64,000 nucleotides of DNA from Azoarcus sp. (GCA_020725025.1 DYFV01000001.1:62001-126000), one strand, 5' to 3'; numbered from the stretch's first letter, positions 47,890-57,794 are shown. The notes: generated by a model from the letters alone, not told the origin. Made by a program: numbers and translations.

Positions 47890-49898
47890 CAGAATTTCCA
47901 GCTCACATCCAGGCGCACGTCGCGGCCCGGCTCGGGGTAGCCCAGGAAGATGCCGCGGGCCGGGTCGAAGCCGTAGGAGGCCTGGTCGTAGTAGAACTTG
48001 TCGAAGAGGTTGCGCACGCTGAAGGTGACGCGCACCCGGTCCTTGCCCTGGGGATACCAGTTGGCGTAGAGGTCATGCACGGCGTAGCCGTCCTTGGTCT
48101 GCTCGCCGGTGCCGGCCGGATCGTAGTCCAGCTCCTCCACGTAGCGGCTCGCCCAGGCCAAGTCCATGTTCCAGGCCGGCACGGCGTAGCCGATGTCGAA
48201 GAGCCAGGTGCGGCCGGTGGAGACCCCGAGGCTGAAGTCGCCGTCGGAGAGGTCCTCGCCGTCGAGCTCCGGATGGGCGTAGGACACCGCCAGCCCGGTG
48301 CGGAAGTTGCCCGAGCGCCAGCCGGCGGCGAGCTCGTAGCCCTCGGACTCGACCTCGCCCACGTTGCGGCGGCTGGCCGGGATGGGGGCGGCACGGTCGA
48401 AGACCAGGGAGATGTAGTCGTCGATGGTCATGCGGAAGGCGGCGGCGCGGAAGCTGAAGCGGCCGTCGTCGTAGTTGGCGCTGAGCTCCACGTTGTCCGC
48501 CGTCTCGGGATCCAGGTCGGCCACGTTGCGGTAGATGAAGGGGCCGGGGCCGTTGTCGATCATGAAGGCCTCCTTGAGCCCCGCTCCGCGCACGGTGCGC
48601 GAGGCACCCAGGCGGAAGCCCAGCGCATCGGTGGCCTGCAGGGTCAGCGCGGCGTTCGGGCTCAGGCCCTGGCTGTCGAAGTCCTGGTCGTGGTTGTCCG
48701 TGTAGGCGTACCAGTCGTAGCGGGCCCCCAGGTCGAGGAGGAAGCGCGCGCCCAGGGGGATGGCGGCCTCGGCGAAGACGCCGGTGACCGTGCTCTCCTC
48801 GCCGCCGGTGTTGCCGGCCACGCCCTTGCGGGTGGGGTTGATCGCCTCGGCCTCGCGCACATGGTGGTTCAGGCCGTAGCGCAGATGGCTTGCACCCAGG
48901 CGCGACTCCAGGAGGAGGTTCACGCCCTGGGCATGCAGTTCCTCGCCGTACTTGTAGCCCGCGGGTTTGCCGAAGACCGCCGTCGTGTTGGTGCGGGTGT
49001 TCTCGGCCTCATCCACGAACACGCCCAGGTCGGCGGCCTCCACGAAACCCTCGCCGGCGTAGCGGTAGCCGGCGGTCAGCGTGCTCTGTTCGAGCTTCTG
49101 GGGCGCCAGGGCGTTGTTGCCGGTGAAGCCGGTCATGTGCGGGCGCAGGAAGCGCACGCCCTCGTCCTCCAGCGCCTGGTAGCCCAGGTAGAGCGCGTGC
49201 CCCGGCGCGAGGCGCCAGTTGGCCTTGAAGAGGCCGCTCTGCTGGTCCGAGCCGCTGTTGGGCTGTTCGTTGCCGTCGCCGTCCTCGTAGTCCTCGGTCT
49301 TGCTGCGGTTGGCGTAGAGCAGGAAGTCCAGTACGTCCGTGGCCTTGCCGTAGAGGGCGCCGCCGTAGCGGTGCCCCTCGTTGGACGAGGCGCCTGCCTC
49401 CAGCATGGCGCCGAAGCGCTGGTCCGGGCGCAGCAGATCGGCGGCGTCCTTGGTGGTCATGCGCACCGAGCCGGCCAGCCCGCCCGGGCCCACGCTCGCC
49501 ACGGTGCCGCCCTTGTCGATCTCGACGCGCTCGAGGAGATCGGGATTGATGAGGATGCGCCCCTGGTGGTGGAAGATGTTGCCGCCTTGAGGCGCGCCGT
49601 CGAGGGTGACGGTGAGCAGGGTGTCCTCGATGTTGCGCACGTAGATCTTCTGGGCGATGGCGTTTCCGCCGCCGCCGACGGAGACGCCCGGCTCGCCCTG
49701 GAAGATGTCGCGGGTGTCGCGCGCGTCCGTCGCCTCCAGCTCCTCGGCGGTGACGACCACGGTCGTTTCGCTGTAGGCCTGCTCGCTCACCTCGACCGGG
49801 GCGAGGACCGCGTCCTGGGCGAAGAGGGCGCCGGGCAGGGCGGCGAGGGCCGCGGCAAGCACGGTGCGATGCGTGAGCAGGGACGGGACGGCTTTCAT
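47889..49898 (-). CDS. TonB-dependent receptor without STN (ABC-linked)
   Basis: 669 residues from ATG 49898 with GGAG upstream. Signal peptide 1-27 (LPGALFA), TonB-box region APVEVSE about 33-39, plug with IFQGEPGVSVGGGGNAIAQK and the distinctive GGNIFHHQGRILINPDLLERVE (H110, H111), barrel ending LDVSWKF. The double histidine faces the plug loops in this receptor subclass, whose ligand is unsettled (haem or a metal complex are candidates). It heads a five-gene overlapping operon through DUF2218 and is divergent from the AraC regulator. Confidence 0.88.
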   Translation of the reverse strand: MKAVPSLLTHRTVLAAALAALPGALFAQDAVLAPVEVSEQAYSETTVVVTAEELEATDARDTRDIFQGEPGVSVGGGGNAIAQKIYVRNIEDTLLTVTLDGAPQGGNIFHHQGRILINPDLLERVEIDKGGTVASVGPGGLAGSVRMTTKDAADLLRPDQRFGAMLEAGASSNEGHRYGGALYGKATDVLDFLLYANRSKTEDYEDGDGNEQPNSGSDQQSGLFKANWRLAPGHALYLGYQALEDEGVRFLRPHMTGFTGNNALAPQKLEQSTLTAGYRYAGEGFVEAADLGVFVDEAENTRTNTTAVFGKPAGYKYGEELHAQGVNLLLESRLGASHLRYGLNHHVREAEAINPTRKGVAGNTGGEESTVTGVFAEAAIPLGARFLLDLGARYDWYAYTDNHDQDFDSQGLSPNAALTLQATDALGFRLGASRTVRGAGLKEAFMIDNGPGPFIYRNVADLDPETADNVELSANYDDGRFSFRAAAFRMTIDDYISLVFDRAAPIPASRRNVGEVESEGYELAAGWRSGNFRTGLAVSYAHPELDGEDLSDGDFSLGVSTGRTWLFDIGYAVPAWNMDLAWASRYVEELDYDPAGTGEQTKDGYAVHDLYANWYPQGKDRVRVTFSVRNLFDKFYYDQASYGFDPARGIFLGYPEPGRDVRLDVSWKF

Positions 49899-49961
49899 CG
49901 AGATTCTCCACAAAGGGCGACCGGCGACCGCTGGCGGACGGGCGGCCCGTTACATGTTTAT

Positions 49962-49985
49962 CACAACCAATAATGATTCGCATTT
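49962..49985. promoter_or_regulatory. Fur box between the receptor/ABC operon and the AraC gene
   Basis: AATAATGATTCGCATTT (49969-49985) is a good Fur match in a 113-nt divergent region. Its position suits control of both directions; an AraC-type activator site may overlap. Confidence 0.65.
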
Positions 49986-50011
49986 AGAATGCGGGCAGCG
50001 AAGTATTCCAC

Positions 50012-51094
50012 ATGCGGAGCGGGGCGATCTTTGCGGGACGAAGAAAGTTGTTTGCGCACCGTGCCGTATCAACGAACCTGGGAGATGCGCGGGTGGGTGA
50101 GCCCAAGACCGATACGCAGGCGATCGTGCGCTGCAGCGACCTTCTGGCCGAGTTCTCCGGCATGGGCAGGGCCTACCGCCTCCTCGATCCGGATCTGGCG
50201 CCCGAGGCGCCCGTGTTGCAAGGGCACTTCCGCAATACGCGGCTGCGGCCGGGACTCTCGGTGCACACCACGGACGCATGCGCCGTGCATGAGCTCACCA
50301 CCCAGTCGGTGCAGCAGGAAAGCCTGCGCATCGCGGTCGTGCTCGACGGCGAGATCGATCTCGCCCTCGGCGGGCGTCGCTTCGGCCTCGGCGCATGTGG
50401 CGCGGGGCGCAAGCGCCAGCCGCAGGCCGCCTTCATCACCCTGCGCGAGCCCGAGCTCCTCGTGCGGCGCGGGCGGCGCGGCGGCCGCGAGCGCAAGGTG
50501 ATCGTGACCTTCAGCCGCGAGTGGCTGATGGAATGCGGCGCGGGCGATGAGCCGGCCGGCGGCAGGCTGCGCGCGCTCATGGACCGTCATCTCGCGGTCG
50601 AACACTGGACGCCGACATCGCGCGCGGTGGCGTTGGCCGAGCAGCTGATCCATCCTCCGGCCTATGCGCTCCTGCCCCAGCGGCTCTATCTCGAAAGCCG
50701 CGCGGTCGAGCTCGCGGCCGAGACGCTGCAGGGCTTCCTGGCAGCCACCCCGGCCGTGCCGCGCCTGCTGCCGCGGGAGCAGGCGCGCATCGCGCAGGTG
50801 CGCGAGCTCCTGGAGAGCGGGGAGGCCGACGCCATGTCGCTGGCCGACATCGCCCGCCACGCCGGCACCAACGCGAGCACGCTGCAGAAGCAGTTCCGCG
50901 CGGTTTTCGGCACGTCCGTCTTCGAATACCTGCGCCGCGGCCGCCTGCTGCGCGCGCGGCAGGCGCTGGAGCGCGACGGCTGCTCCATCGTGGAGGCCGC
51001 CGGGCTCGCGGGCTACACCTGCCCGGCCAACTTCGCCACCGCCTACCGGCGCCTGTTCGGCATCACGCCGCGCCAGTCGCGCGCCGGTTTCTGA
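50012..51094 (+). CDS. AraC-family regulator, PchR-like
   Basis: Up to 360 residues; a GTG at 50093 with GGGAG upstream would give 333 and may be the true start. The C-terminal HTH pair is clear: MSLADIARHAGTNASTLQKQF and SIVEAAGLAGYTCPANFATAYRRLFGITPRQ. The N-terminal part (LRIAVVLDGEIDLALGGRRF) is a cupin-like ligand domain as in PchR, which senses ferric pyochelin. It should activate the divergent receptor/ABC operon when its ligand-iron complex is inside; this is inferred from arrangement. Confidence 0.88.
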   Translation: MRSGAIFAGRRKLFAHRAVSTNLGDARVGEPKTDTQAIVRCSDLLAEFSGMGRAYRLLDPDLAPEAPVLQGHFRNTRLRPGLSVHTTDACAVHELTTQSVQQESLRIAVVLDGEIDLALGGRRFGLGACGAGRKRQPQAAFITLREPELLVRRGRRGGRERKVIVTFSREWLMECGAGDEPAGGRLRALMDRHLAVEHWTPTSRAVALAEQLIHPPAYALLPQRLYLESRAVELAAETLQGFLAATPAVPRLLPREQARIAQVRELLESGEADAMSLADIARHAGTNASTLQKQFRAVFGTSVFEYLRRGRLLRARQALERDGCSIVEAAGLAGYTCPANFATAYRRLFGITPRQSRAGF

Positions 51095-51215
51095 GGGGTA
51101 CGCGGGCCGTCGAGGAGACGCCGAACTTTCCAGTGGTGGCGAGAACGGACGGCGGTGCCATGGGCTGATGAGCACAAACGTGCGGTCGGACCTTCCCCGG
51201 CTGTGCCGTTTCTCA

Positions 51216-51241
51216 TACAATGCGAATCATTCTTATTCGCA
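51216..51241 (+). promoter_or_regulatory. Promoter -10 and Fur box, system VI
   Basis: TACAAT (51216-51221) is joined to TGCGAAT-CATTCTT-ATTCGCA, a perfect 7-7-7 inverted repeat of the Fur type. No good -35 is visible. It is 45 nt before the sigma ATG. Confidence 0.68.
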
Positions 51242-51285
51242 CCGATACCAACATTTCCCGACTCCGCGGTGCATTGGGAGGGTTT

Positions 51286-51840
51286 ATGTCCGCCGCCGCA
51301 TTTGCACACCCGCAGCAAGTCGCCGCACTGTACGCGGAGCACCACGGCTGGTTGCGGAGCTGGCTGCGCCGCAGGCTCGACAATGCTGCCGACGCCGCGG
51401 ACCTGGCGCACGATACCTTCGTCCGGCTGCTCGCCAGCCGCACGCAGCACCGCTTCGACAGCGTCGGCGAAGCCCGCGCCTATCTGCGCACAACCGCCCA
51501 GAACCTCTGCATCAACCAGTGGCGCCGGCAGGAGATCGAGCGCGCCTGGCTCGACACCCTGGCGGCGACGCCGGAGGAGCATTACCCCTCCGCGGAACGG
51601 CAGGCCATCGTGCTGCAGGCCCTGGAGGAGATCAGCGCCATGCTGCATTCGCTTTCCCCCAAGGCCGCCCGCGCCTTCACCCTGGCGCTGATCTGCGACA
51701 TGACGGACGACGAGGTCGGTGCCGAGCTGGGCGTGTCGGGCCGCATGGTGCGCAAGTACGTGGCCCAGGCCATGACGGCCTGCCTGACCCTGCACGCCCG
51801 CCAGACCGCGCTCGAGCTTCGCCACGACCTCGCGCCCTGA
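51286..51840 (+). CDS. FecI-type ECF sigma factor, system VI
   Basis: 184 residues from ATG 51286 with GGGAGG upstream; the in-frame ATG at 51220 lies in the Fur box. Region 2: ALYAEHHGWLRSWLRRRLD, AADLAHDTFVRLL, RAYLRTTAQNLCINQWRRQ; region 4: KAARAFTLALICDMTDDEVGAELGVSGRMVRKYV. It is more distant from the III/IV/V/VII group and its leader has no CCAGCCAGC element. Confidence 0.92.
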   Translation: MSAAAFAHPQQVAALYAEHHGWLRSWLRRRLDNAADAADLAHDTFVRLLASRTQHRFDSVGEARAYLRTTAQNLCINQWRRQEIERAWLDTLAATPEEHYPSAERQAIVLQALEEISAMLHSLSPKAARAFTLALICDMTDDEVGAELGVSGRMVRKYVAQAMTACLTLHARQTALELRHDLAP

Positions 51841-51856
51841 ACGGTCCGATCCTTTC

Positions 51857-52873
51857 ATGATGCGACAGGCTCCCGGCGCCACCGCGCGCGAACCCTCCCA
51901 CGCGGTGCTGCAACAGGCCGCCGAATGGTATGCGCGGTTGCGGGACGGCAAGGCCAGCGCCCGGGTGCGGACCGACTGGCAGACGTGGTTCCATGCCGCG
52001 GAGGAGCACCGCACTGCCTGGCAGTACGTGGAAGACATCAGCCGCAGCTTCGAACCGTTGCGCGATCTTCCCAACCTCCGCCAGACGGCCAACGGCCTTT
52101 GCGCCGCCAACGACCGCCTGCGCATGCGCCGCCGCGCGCTCGCCGGCCTCGCCGGCCTCGCCGGGCTGGCGGGCAGCGGACTCCTCGGCTGGCTGGGCTG
52201 GCGCGAGAACCTGCTGGGCGGTCCCCTCGTGGCCTGGGCGGCGGACTACCGCACGGGAGTCGGCGAACAGCGCGAGATCGCGCTGGCCGACGGCACCCGC
52301 GTCTGGCTCAACACCGCCAGCGCCATCGATGTCGATTTCGACGCCAACGAACGGCGCGTCCGGCTCGCCACCGGCGAAATCTTCATCGACACAGCCAGGG
52401 ACGCCAACCGTCCCTTCCTGGTCGATATCGCCCAAGGCCGGCTGCGCGCCCTGGGTACCCGATTCAACGTCCGCATGGAGGAGGGCGAAACCCGGCTGGC
52501 GGTCTACCAGGGCGCGGTCGAGATCCGCACCTCGGCCAGTGGCGCCACGCAGGTCGTCCCGGCCGGCCGGCAGGCCCGCTTTACCGAAGACGGCATCTCG
52601 TCCCTCGAGGCCGCCGACCTCGCCCAGGAGGCCTGGACCCGCGGCACCCTGGTCGCCGACAACGTCCCGCTGCGCGAAGTCGTCCGCGAACTGCGCCGCT
52701 ACCGGGGAGGCCACCTCGGCGTCGCCGACGAGATCGCGGATCTGAAGGTGTATGGCAACTTCCCCATCGAGGACACCGACCGCGTCCTCGCCATGCTCGC
52801 CACCGCATTGCCGATCCGCATCGAGCAACCGATGCCCTGGTGGACCAGCGTGGAACCCGAGCGCCTGCCGTGA
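51857..52873 (+). CDS. FecR-like anti-sigma factor, system VI
   Basis: 338 residues. DUF4880 N-terminus (AAEWYARLRDGKASARVRTDWQTWFHAAEEHRTAW), RMRRRALAGLAGLAGLAGSG then a helix, FecR domain (VGEQREIALADGTRVWLNTASAIDVDF, ALGTRFNVRM, VYQGAVEIR) and C-terminal NVPLREVVRELRRYRGGHL / LKVYGNFPIEDTDRVL. Starts 16 nt after the sigma stop. The residues 95-106 are a perfect GLA repeat (GLAGLAGLAG). Confidence 0.9.
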   Translation: MMRQAPGATAREPSHAVLQQAAEWYARLRDGKASARVRTDWQTWFHAAEEHRTAWQYVEDISRSFEPLRDLPNLRQTANGLCAANDRLRMRRRALAGLAGLAGLAGSGLLGWLGWRENLLGGPLVAWAADYRTGVGEQREIALADGTRVWLNTASAIDVDFDANERRVRLATGEIFIDTARDANRPFLVDIAQGRLRALGTRFNVRMEEGETRLAVYQGAVEIRTSASGATQVVPAGRQARFTEDGISSLEAADLAQEAWTRGTLVADNVPLREVVRELRRYRGGHLGVADEIADLKVYGNFPIEDTDRVLAMLATALPIRIEQPMPWWTSVEPERLP

Positions 52874-52911
52874 CCTGCGCGTCGGAACGACGTCGATTGC
52901 CACCGCTCGCA

Positions 52912-52960
52912 AGAAATATTTCGCGAGACAGTTCCGGGTTTCGCCCCCTCGTCGGTTCTA
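52912..52960 (+). promoter_or_regulatory. Putative FecI-type promoter, system VI receptor
   Basis: AAGAAATATTTCGCG, a gap, then GGGTTTCGCCCCCTCGTCGG and TTC. The core fits the shared TTTC-N5-CTCGTTCGG pattern with one base fewer in CGTTCGG. It lies in the 233-nt gap between fecR and the receptor. Confidence 0.52.
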
Positions 52961-53106
52961 CAGGGTGAGAAGCACCTCATCACCGTGAAGCCGCCACCCA
53001 GGCGCGACGCGTGCCGGACCTGAATCCGGTGCCGGCCAAGGCAGCCAGATGGATCGTGTCGTGAGGGGCTTCGCTGCCATCGACCCTTAAAACAGGAAGT
53101 CCATCC

Positions 53107-55530
53107 ATGTCTCACCGCTGCCCGAAGCCCGCGGCCGACCAAGTCGCGGCTCGACGTTTTCCCGCTGCCCGCCCGCTGGCGCTGGCCGTTCATCTGATCC
53201 TCCTTGGCGGTGCCGCGGCCCTGGGAGGCCATGCACCCGAGGCGATCGCCCAGCAGACTGCCGCGGCCCAGGCCAGCCGCAGCTACGACATCCCGGCCGG
53301 CTCCTTGAGCCAGGTGCTCACGCGCTTTGCGAGCGAATCCGGCATCTACCTGGTCGGCGCAGGTGAGGCGGCGGAAGGGAAGACCAGCCGCGGGCTGAAA
53401 GGCAGCTATACGGTGCAGGCGGGTCTGGAGGCGCTGCTCGCCGGCAGCGGGTTGACCCACCAGTTCACGGATGGCAAGACGGTGACTCTGAAGCGGGCGC
53501 CTTCCAAGGAAAGCGAGGCCGCGCACTCGCCCCGGGAGACCAAGTTGCAGGCCATCGAGGTGATCGGCCGCGACGAGAGGACCGAGTTCGCGGAGACCAC
53601 CTTCGCCGCCACCAAGACGGAAACGCACGTGCTCGACATCCCCCAGTCGATCGGGGTGGCCACCAAGGAGGTCATCGAGGAGCAGAACCTCGTCCAACTC
53701 AACGACGTGGCCCCCTACGTCGCCGGGGTGAACGAGTTCTCGGTGTACGACGACCTGACCATCCGCGGCTTCCGCAATTGGGACGACCGCCGGATCAACG
53801 GCCTGCGCGCCTACAACAACTTCTGGTCGCAGCCGTACATCGCCAACGTGGAGCGCGTCGAGGTCATCAAGGGCCCCTCGGCGGTGCTCTACGGCCAAGC
53901 CAGCCCCGGCGGCGTGATCAACATCGTCACCAAGAAGCCGCTGGCCGAGCGCCGCCACGAGGTGCGTGCGGACCTGGGGACCTTCGGCTCGGGCGACAAC
54001 CAGGCGCTCGTCGCCTTCGACACCACCGGCCCGCTCAACGAAAGCGGGACCTTCCTGTACCGCTTCAATGCGTCCAAATGGGACAACGACTCGTTCAGGA
54101 CCGAGATCTTCGACAAGGGCTACAGCGTGTCGCCGTCCCTGTCGTGGGTGCCCAGCGCGGACACCCGGGTGAACCTGGAGCTGAGCTATACCAATCGCGA
54201 GACGGTGCTCGACCGCGGACAGCCGAACCTGGCCGGCGCCGACGCGCTCGGCGTGGTGCCGATCGACGTCTCGGTGACCCAGCCCGGGGACGGCCTCGAT
54301 TTCCAGGATTTCGTCGCCTCGGTCTCGCTGGATCAGGCCCTGTCGGACCGGTGGCGCGTGGCGGCCGCTCTCCAGTACCACACCTACGACGAGGACCTGA
54401 CCGAGCACCGCATCACCAGCAGCCTGCCTTCGGGCAGCGAATACAACGTCGTCTACGGTGACCGCGAGACCGAGGCCGAGACCCTCAGCGGCACCGCCTA
54501 TGTCACCGGTCAGTTCGATACGGGCAGTGTGACCCACAAGCTCGTGGCCGGGGTCGACGCGCTGGAGCAGGAGAGCGAATCACGACAGCAGCAGGCGAGC
54601 AACGTCTTCGTATTCGACGTGCTGAACCCGGTGAACATCCGTCGCCCGGTGGAAACCTACACGCTCACCACGCCGTCATGGAGCCCGTGGGGTGCCGACA
54701 ACAAGCGCACCGGCGTCTTCGTTCAGGACCAGCTTACCCTGGGCGACTGGGATCTTCTCCTGGGTCTGCGCCATTCCCGCTTCAGCACCAAGCCGATCGG
54801 CGGCGAGAAGAACTCCGACAGCAAGGTGGTCCCGCGGCTGGGGCTGGTTTACCGCTACACCGAGAGCCTGAGCTTCTACGGCACCTATGCCGAGGGCTTC
54901 GAGCCGAATTTCGGCTACACCGCGCAGGAGGGCGGCCCCTTCGATCCGACCTCCAGCCGCCTGTACGAGGTCGGTGCCAAACACCTGGGATTCGGGGGCG
55001 ACCTGCTGCTCACCGCGGCGCTCTACCACATCGTCAATGACGACATCGTCACCTGGGCCAACGTTACGGGCAACTCCGATCTGATGCGCCAGCGGGGTCA
55101 GGAGCAGTCCACCGGCCTGGAGCTGGAAGCGGTGGGCAAGGTCACCGAGCGTCTGTCGGTCATCGCCAACTACGCCTACAACGAGGCCAAGGTCACCGAG
55201 GACGAGGTCGAGGCGAACGAAGGCAAGACCAAGGAGGGCGCGCCGCGCCATGCGGCGACGGTGTGGGGCAAGTACAAGCTCGGCGGCGGGTTTGCCGTCG
55301 GCGCCGGCGCGGAGTACGTCGGCGAGCGGAAAACCTTCCAGGAAGGCTTCACACTGCCCGGCTATACCCTCTTCAACGCCGGCCTGTTCTACCAGTCGGG
55401 AGGCTGGAACGTGTCGCTGCTGGGCAAGAATCTCGCCGACAAGGAGCATTGGACCGGTGGCTATTATCCCGGCCGGGTCTATCCGGGCAACCCGCTCCAG
55501 GTAACGCTTTCGGCCCGCTACACCTTCTGA
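53107..55530 (+). CDS. TonB-dependent siderophore receptor with STN domain, system VI
   Basis: 807 residues: signal peptide 1-49 (APEAIAQ), STN about 59-130 (YDIPAGSLSQVLTRFASESG), plug with TKTETHVLDIPQSIGVATKE, DLTIRGFRNWDDRRINGLR and RVEVIKGPSAVLYGQASPGG, barrel ending ARYTF. It is of the FhuA/FoxA-like siderophore-receptor class. It is followed within 8 nt by DUF3649, PepSY and DUF3325 genes, making system VI the only one with all parts on one strand in the order sigma, FecR, receptor, processing genes. Confidence 0.9.
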   Translation: MSHRCPKPAADQVAARRFPAARPLALAVHLILLGGAAALGGHAPEAIAQQTAAAQASRSYDIPAGSLSQVLTRFASESGIYLVGAGEAAEGKTSRGLKGSYTVQAGLEALLAGSGLTHQFTDGKTVTLKRAPSKESEAAHSPRETKLQAIEVIGRDERTEFAETTFAATKTETHVLDIPQSIGVATKEVIEEQNLVQLNDVAPYVAGVNEFSVYDDLTIRGFRNWDDRRINGLRAYNNFWSQPYIANVERVEVIKGPSAVLYGQASPGGVINIVTKKPLAERRHEVRADLGTFGSGDNQALVAFDTTGPLNESGTFLYRFNASKWDNDSFRTEIFDKGYSVSPSLSWVPSADTRVNLELSYTNRETVLDRGQPNLAGADALGVVPIDVSVTQPGDGLDFQDFVASVSLDQALSDRWRVAAALQYHTYDEDLTEHRITSSLPSGSEYNVVYGDRETEAETLSGTAYVTGQFDTGSVTHKLVAGVDALEQESESRQQQASNVFVFDVLNPVNIRRPVETYTLTTPSWSPWGADNKRTGVFVQDQLTLGDWDLLLGLRHSRFSTKPIGGEKNSDSKVVPRLGLVYRYTESLSFYGTYAEGFEPNFGYTAQEGGPFDPTSSRLYEVGAKHLGFGGDLLLTAALYHIVNDDIVTWANVTGNSDLMRQRGQEQSTGLELEAVGKVTERLSVIANYAYNEAKVTEDEVEANEGKTKEGAPRHAATVWGKYKLGGGFAVGAGAEYVGERKTFQEGFTLPGYTLFNAGLFYQSGGWNVSLLGKNLADKEHWTGGYYPGRVYPGNPLQVTLSARYTF

Positions 55531-55537
55531 TCCGGTC

Positions 55538-55798
55538 GTGCGCCGCCTCTCCGTTGCCGCGCGCGTCGCCGCCGCGCTCCTGGGCGGCTACGGGCTCGCG
55601 CATACGCTGCCGATCGCGCTCGTCGCCGGGTTGTCGATCGCGCGGGCGGATGCGGCGCTGTTCGCGATCCAGGCGAGCTTTCTCGTGCATGTGGCGGCGG
55701 TGCTGTGGGCCTTCGCGGCCCGCAGCGCCCTGGCCGCATGGATGGGGCTGCTCGTGCCGACGGCAGTGACCGGCCTGGCCGCACGGTGGCTCCTGTGA
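55538..55798 (+). CDS. DUF3649 small membrane protein, system VI
   Basis: 86 residues from a GTG at 55538. Opening VAARVAAALLGGYGLAHTL matches the system II copy (SRIAAAVLGGYVLTTL), and three hydrophobic segments follow. It is placed as in system II, between a receptor and a PepSY gene. Confidence 0.83.
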   Translation: MRRLSVAARVAAALLGGYGLAHTLPIALVAGLSIARADAALFAIQASFLVHVAAVLWAFAARSALAAWMGLLVPTAVTGLAARWLL

Positions 55799-55835
55799 GA
55801 TACGGTGCGCCGTGCTGCGCGAGAGGGCGGGCGAC

Positions 55836-57434
55836 ATGAAGGACCATTTCCGCCGGTCCATGGCCTGGCTCCACACCTGGGCGGGTCTGCTGCTCGGGTG
55901 GGTGCTGTACTTCATGTTCATCACCGGCACCGCCGGCTATGTGGACACCGAGATCGACCGCTGGATGGTCCCGGAGCTGCCGAGGGCGGGCGCCGCGTTC
56001 GACCCGCTCGCGGCAACCCGGCTGGCCCAGGCGAGCCTGGCCGAAAATGCGGGCGCGGACGCGGGGAGCTGGTGGATCGATTACCCGGTCGGCCGGGACA
56101 AGCCCTACCTGCAGATCTGGTGGGAGAGCAAGGAGGACGGCTGGCGGGACCGGCGCCTCGACGGCGCCAGCGGCGAGCCCCTCGTCGGCCGCGACACCGC
56201 GGGCGGCCAGACGCTCTACCGCATGCACTGGAAGCTGCACTACCTGCCGAAGGTGGCGAGCGACTGGATCGTCGGCGTCGCCACCCTGTTCATGTTCGTG
56301 GCACTGGTCACGGGCGTGATCGTGCACAAGAAGATCTTCGCCGACTTCTTCACCTTCCGGCCGGGCAAGGGCCAGCGCTCGTGGCTGGATGCGCACAACG
56401 TGGCGAGCGTGGTCACGCTGCCCTTCCAGCTGATGATCACCTGGTCCGGGCTGATCTTCATGATGTTCATCTACATGCCGCTGGTGATCGCCGCCTGGTA
56501 CGGGCCGGGCGAGGAGGGCCGGCAGCTGTTCCTGGACGACGTTTTCGAGCCGCCGGCCCTGATCGACGCCCGCGGCGAGCCGGCCCCGCTGGTGGCGCTG
56601 GACGCCGTCGTGGCCGCGGCGCAACGGCGCTGGGGCGGGGCGCCGATCGCCTCTCTGGAAGTCCGCCACCCGAACGACGCCCATGCCCGCATCGTCGTGC
56701 GCGGCGACTCTGCCGCCGGTCCGCTGCGCGCCGCCGACGTGCTGGTGTTCGACGGCGTGAGCGGCGCGCTGCTGGGCGAGCAGCCGGCGCTGCACTCGCC
56801 TGCCAAGGGCTTTCGCGACCTGATGCTGGGCCTGCACGAGGGTCCCTTCGCCGGACCGCTGCTGCGCGCGCTCTACGTGCTCTCCGGCCTGCTCGGCGCG
56901 GCGATGATCGCCACCGGCCTGGTGCTGTGGGTGGTCAAGCGCCGCAAGCAGCAGGAGAAGGCGCGCCAGGCGCCGCACTTCGGGCTGCGCCTGGTGGAGC
57001 GGCTCAACGTCGCCACCGTGATCGGCCTGCCGGTGGCGATCGCCGCTTACTTCTGGTCCAACCGGCTGCTGCCGCTGGATCTGGCCGACCGTGCCGAATG
57101 GGAAGTGCATACCCTGTTCCTGGTCTGGCTGGCGCTCTTCGTGCATGCCTCGCTACGACCGGCGGCATGCGCGTGGGCCGAGCAGAGCCGGCTCGCCGCC
57201 GCGGCCTTCGCGCTGTTGCCGGTCGTCAACGCGCTGACCACCGAGCGGCACCTGGGCGCCAGCCTGCCCGCGGGCGACTGGGTGTTCGCGGGCTTCGATC
57301 TGGCGATGCCGGCCTTCGCGCTGGTGTTCCTCGCCATCGCCCGGCGGCTGGGGCCTCGGGCTCGATCGGCCGGGGCCGAGCCGGGTACGATGCCGTCCGC
57401 GGCCCCGGGCAAGCAGGCAGGGCTGGCCGAATGA
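55836..57434 (+). CDS. PepSY-associated TM protein (PiuB-like), system VI
   Basis: 532 residues from ATG 55836, aligned with the system II paralogue (MKDHFRRSMAWLHTW against MKEHFRQSMAWLHTW); a GTG at 55812 is less likely. Shared marks: FITGTAGYVDTEIDRWM, YRMHWKLHYLPK, VHKKIFADFFTFRPGKGQRSWLDAHN, LPFQLMITWSGLIFMMF and the C-terminal helices. It is a close paralogue of 24133-25746, so the cassettes of systems II and VI share a common origin. Confidence 0.9.
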   Translation: MKDHFRRSMAWLHTWAGLLLGWVLYFMFITGTAGYVDTEIDRWMVPELPRAGAAFDPLAATRLAQASLAENAGADAGSWWIDYPVGRDKPYLQIWWESKEDGWRDRRLDGASGEPLVGRDTAGGQTLYRMHWKLHYLPKVASDWIVGVATLFMFVALVTGVIVHKKIFADFFTFRPGKGQRSWLDAHNVASVVTLPFQLMITWSGLIFMMFIYMPLVIAAWYGPGEEGRQLFLDDVFEPPALIDARGEPAPLVALDAVVAAAQRRWGGAPIASLEVRHPNDAHARIVVRGDSAAGPLRAADVLVFDGVSGALLGEQPALHSPAKGFRDLMLGLHEGPFAGPLLRALYVLSGLLGAAMIATGLVLWVVKRRKQQEKARQAPHFGLRLVERLNVATVIGLPVAIAAYFWSNRLLPLDLADRAEWEVHTLFLVWLALFVHASLRPAACAWAEQSRLAAAAFALLPVVNALTTERHLGASLPAGDWVFAGFDLAMPAFALVFLAIARRLGPRARSAGAEPGTMPSAAPGKQAGLAE

Positions 57435-57712
57435 TCGACCTGCTCGCATTCGCGCTTTCCCTTGCCGGCTTCGCGGCCCTCTCCCTGGCAATGGATCGGC
57501 ACCATCGGCAGGTGTGGCATCGGGCGCCGTCCCGGGGGCTGCGCCTGCTGCTGCGGGCAGCGGGCACGCTCGCGCTCGCCGCGTCGCTCGCGGCCTGCAT
57601 CGCCCAGTCGGGCGCGGGCGTCGGCGTCGTGGCGTGGTTCGGACTGCTCAGCGCGGCCGCCGCCGTCGTCGCCCTCCTGCTCGCGCACCGCCCCTGGCTG
57701 GCTCGGCAGTGA
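57431..57712 (+). CDS. DUF3325 small membrane protein, system VI
   Basis: 93 residues from an ATG overlapping the PepSY stop (ATGA). LSLAMDRHHRQVW is the family mark; three to four helices. Shorter at the C-terminus than the system II copy (118 residues). It faces the system VII receptor tail to tail. Confidence 0.83.
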   Translation: MIDLLAFALSLAGFAALSLAMDRHHRQVWHRAPSRGLRLLLRAAGTLALAASLAACIAQSGAGVGVVAWFGLLSAAAAVVALLLAHRPWLARQ

Positions 57713-57794
57713 TCGCGATGTCAGGGCGATTGAAACCCCGTCGCCCCTGGCGCGGCGCGGCCGACCGCCGCCGCGCCGCACGCCTGCCTGTTCC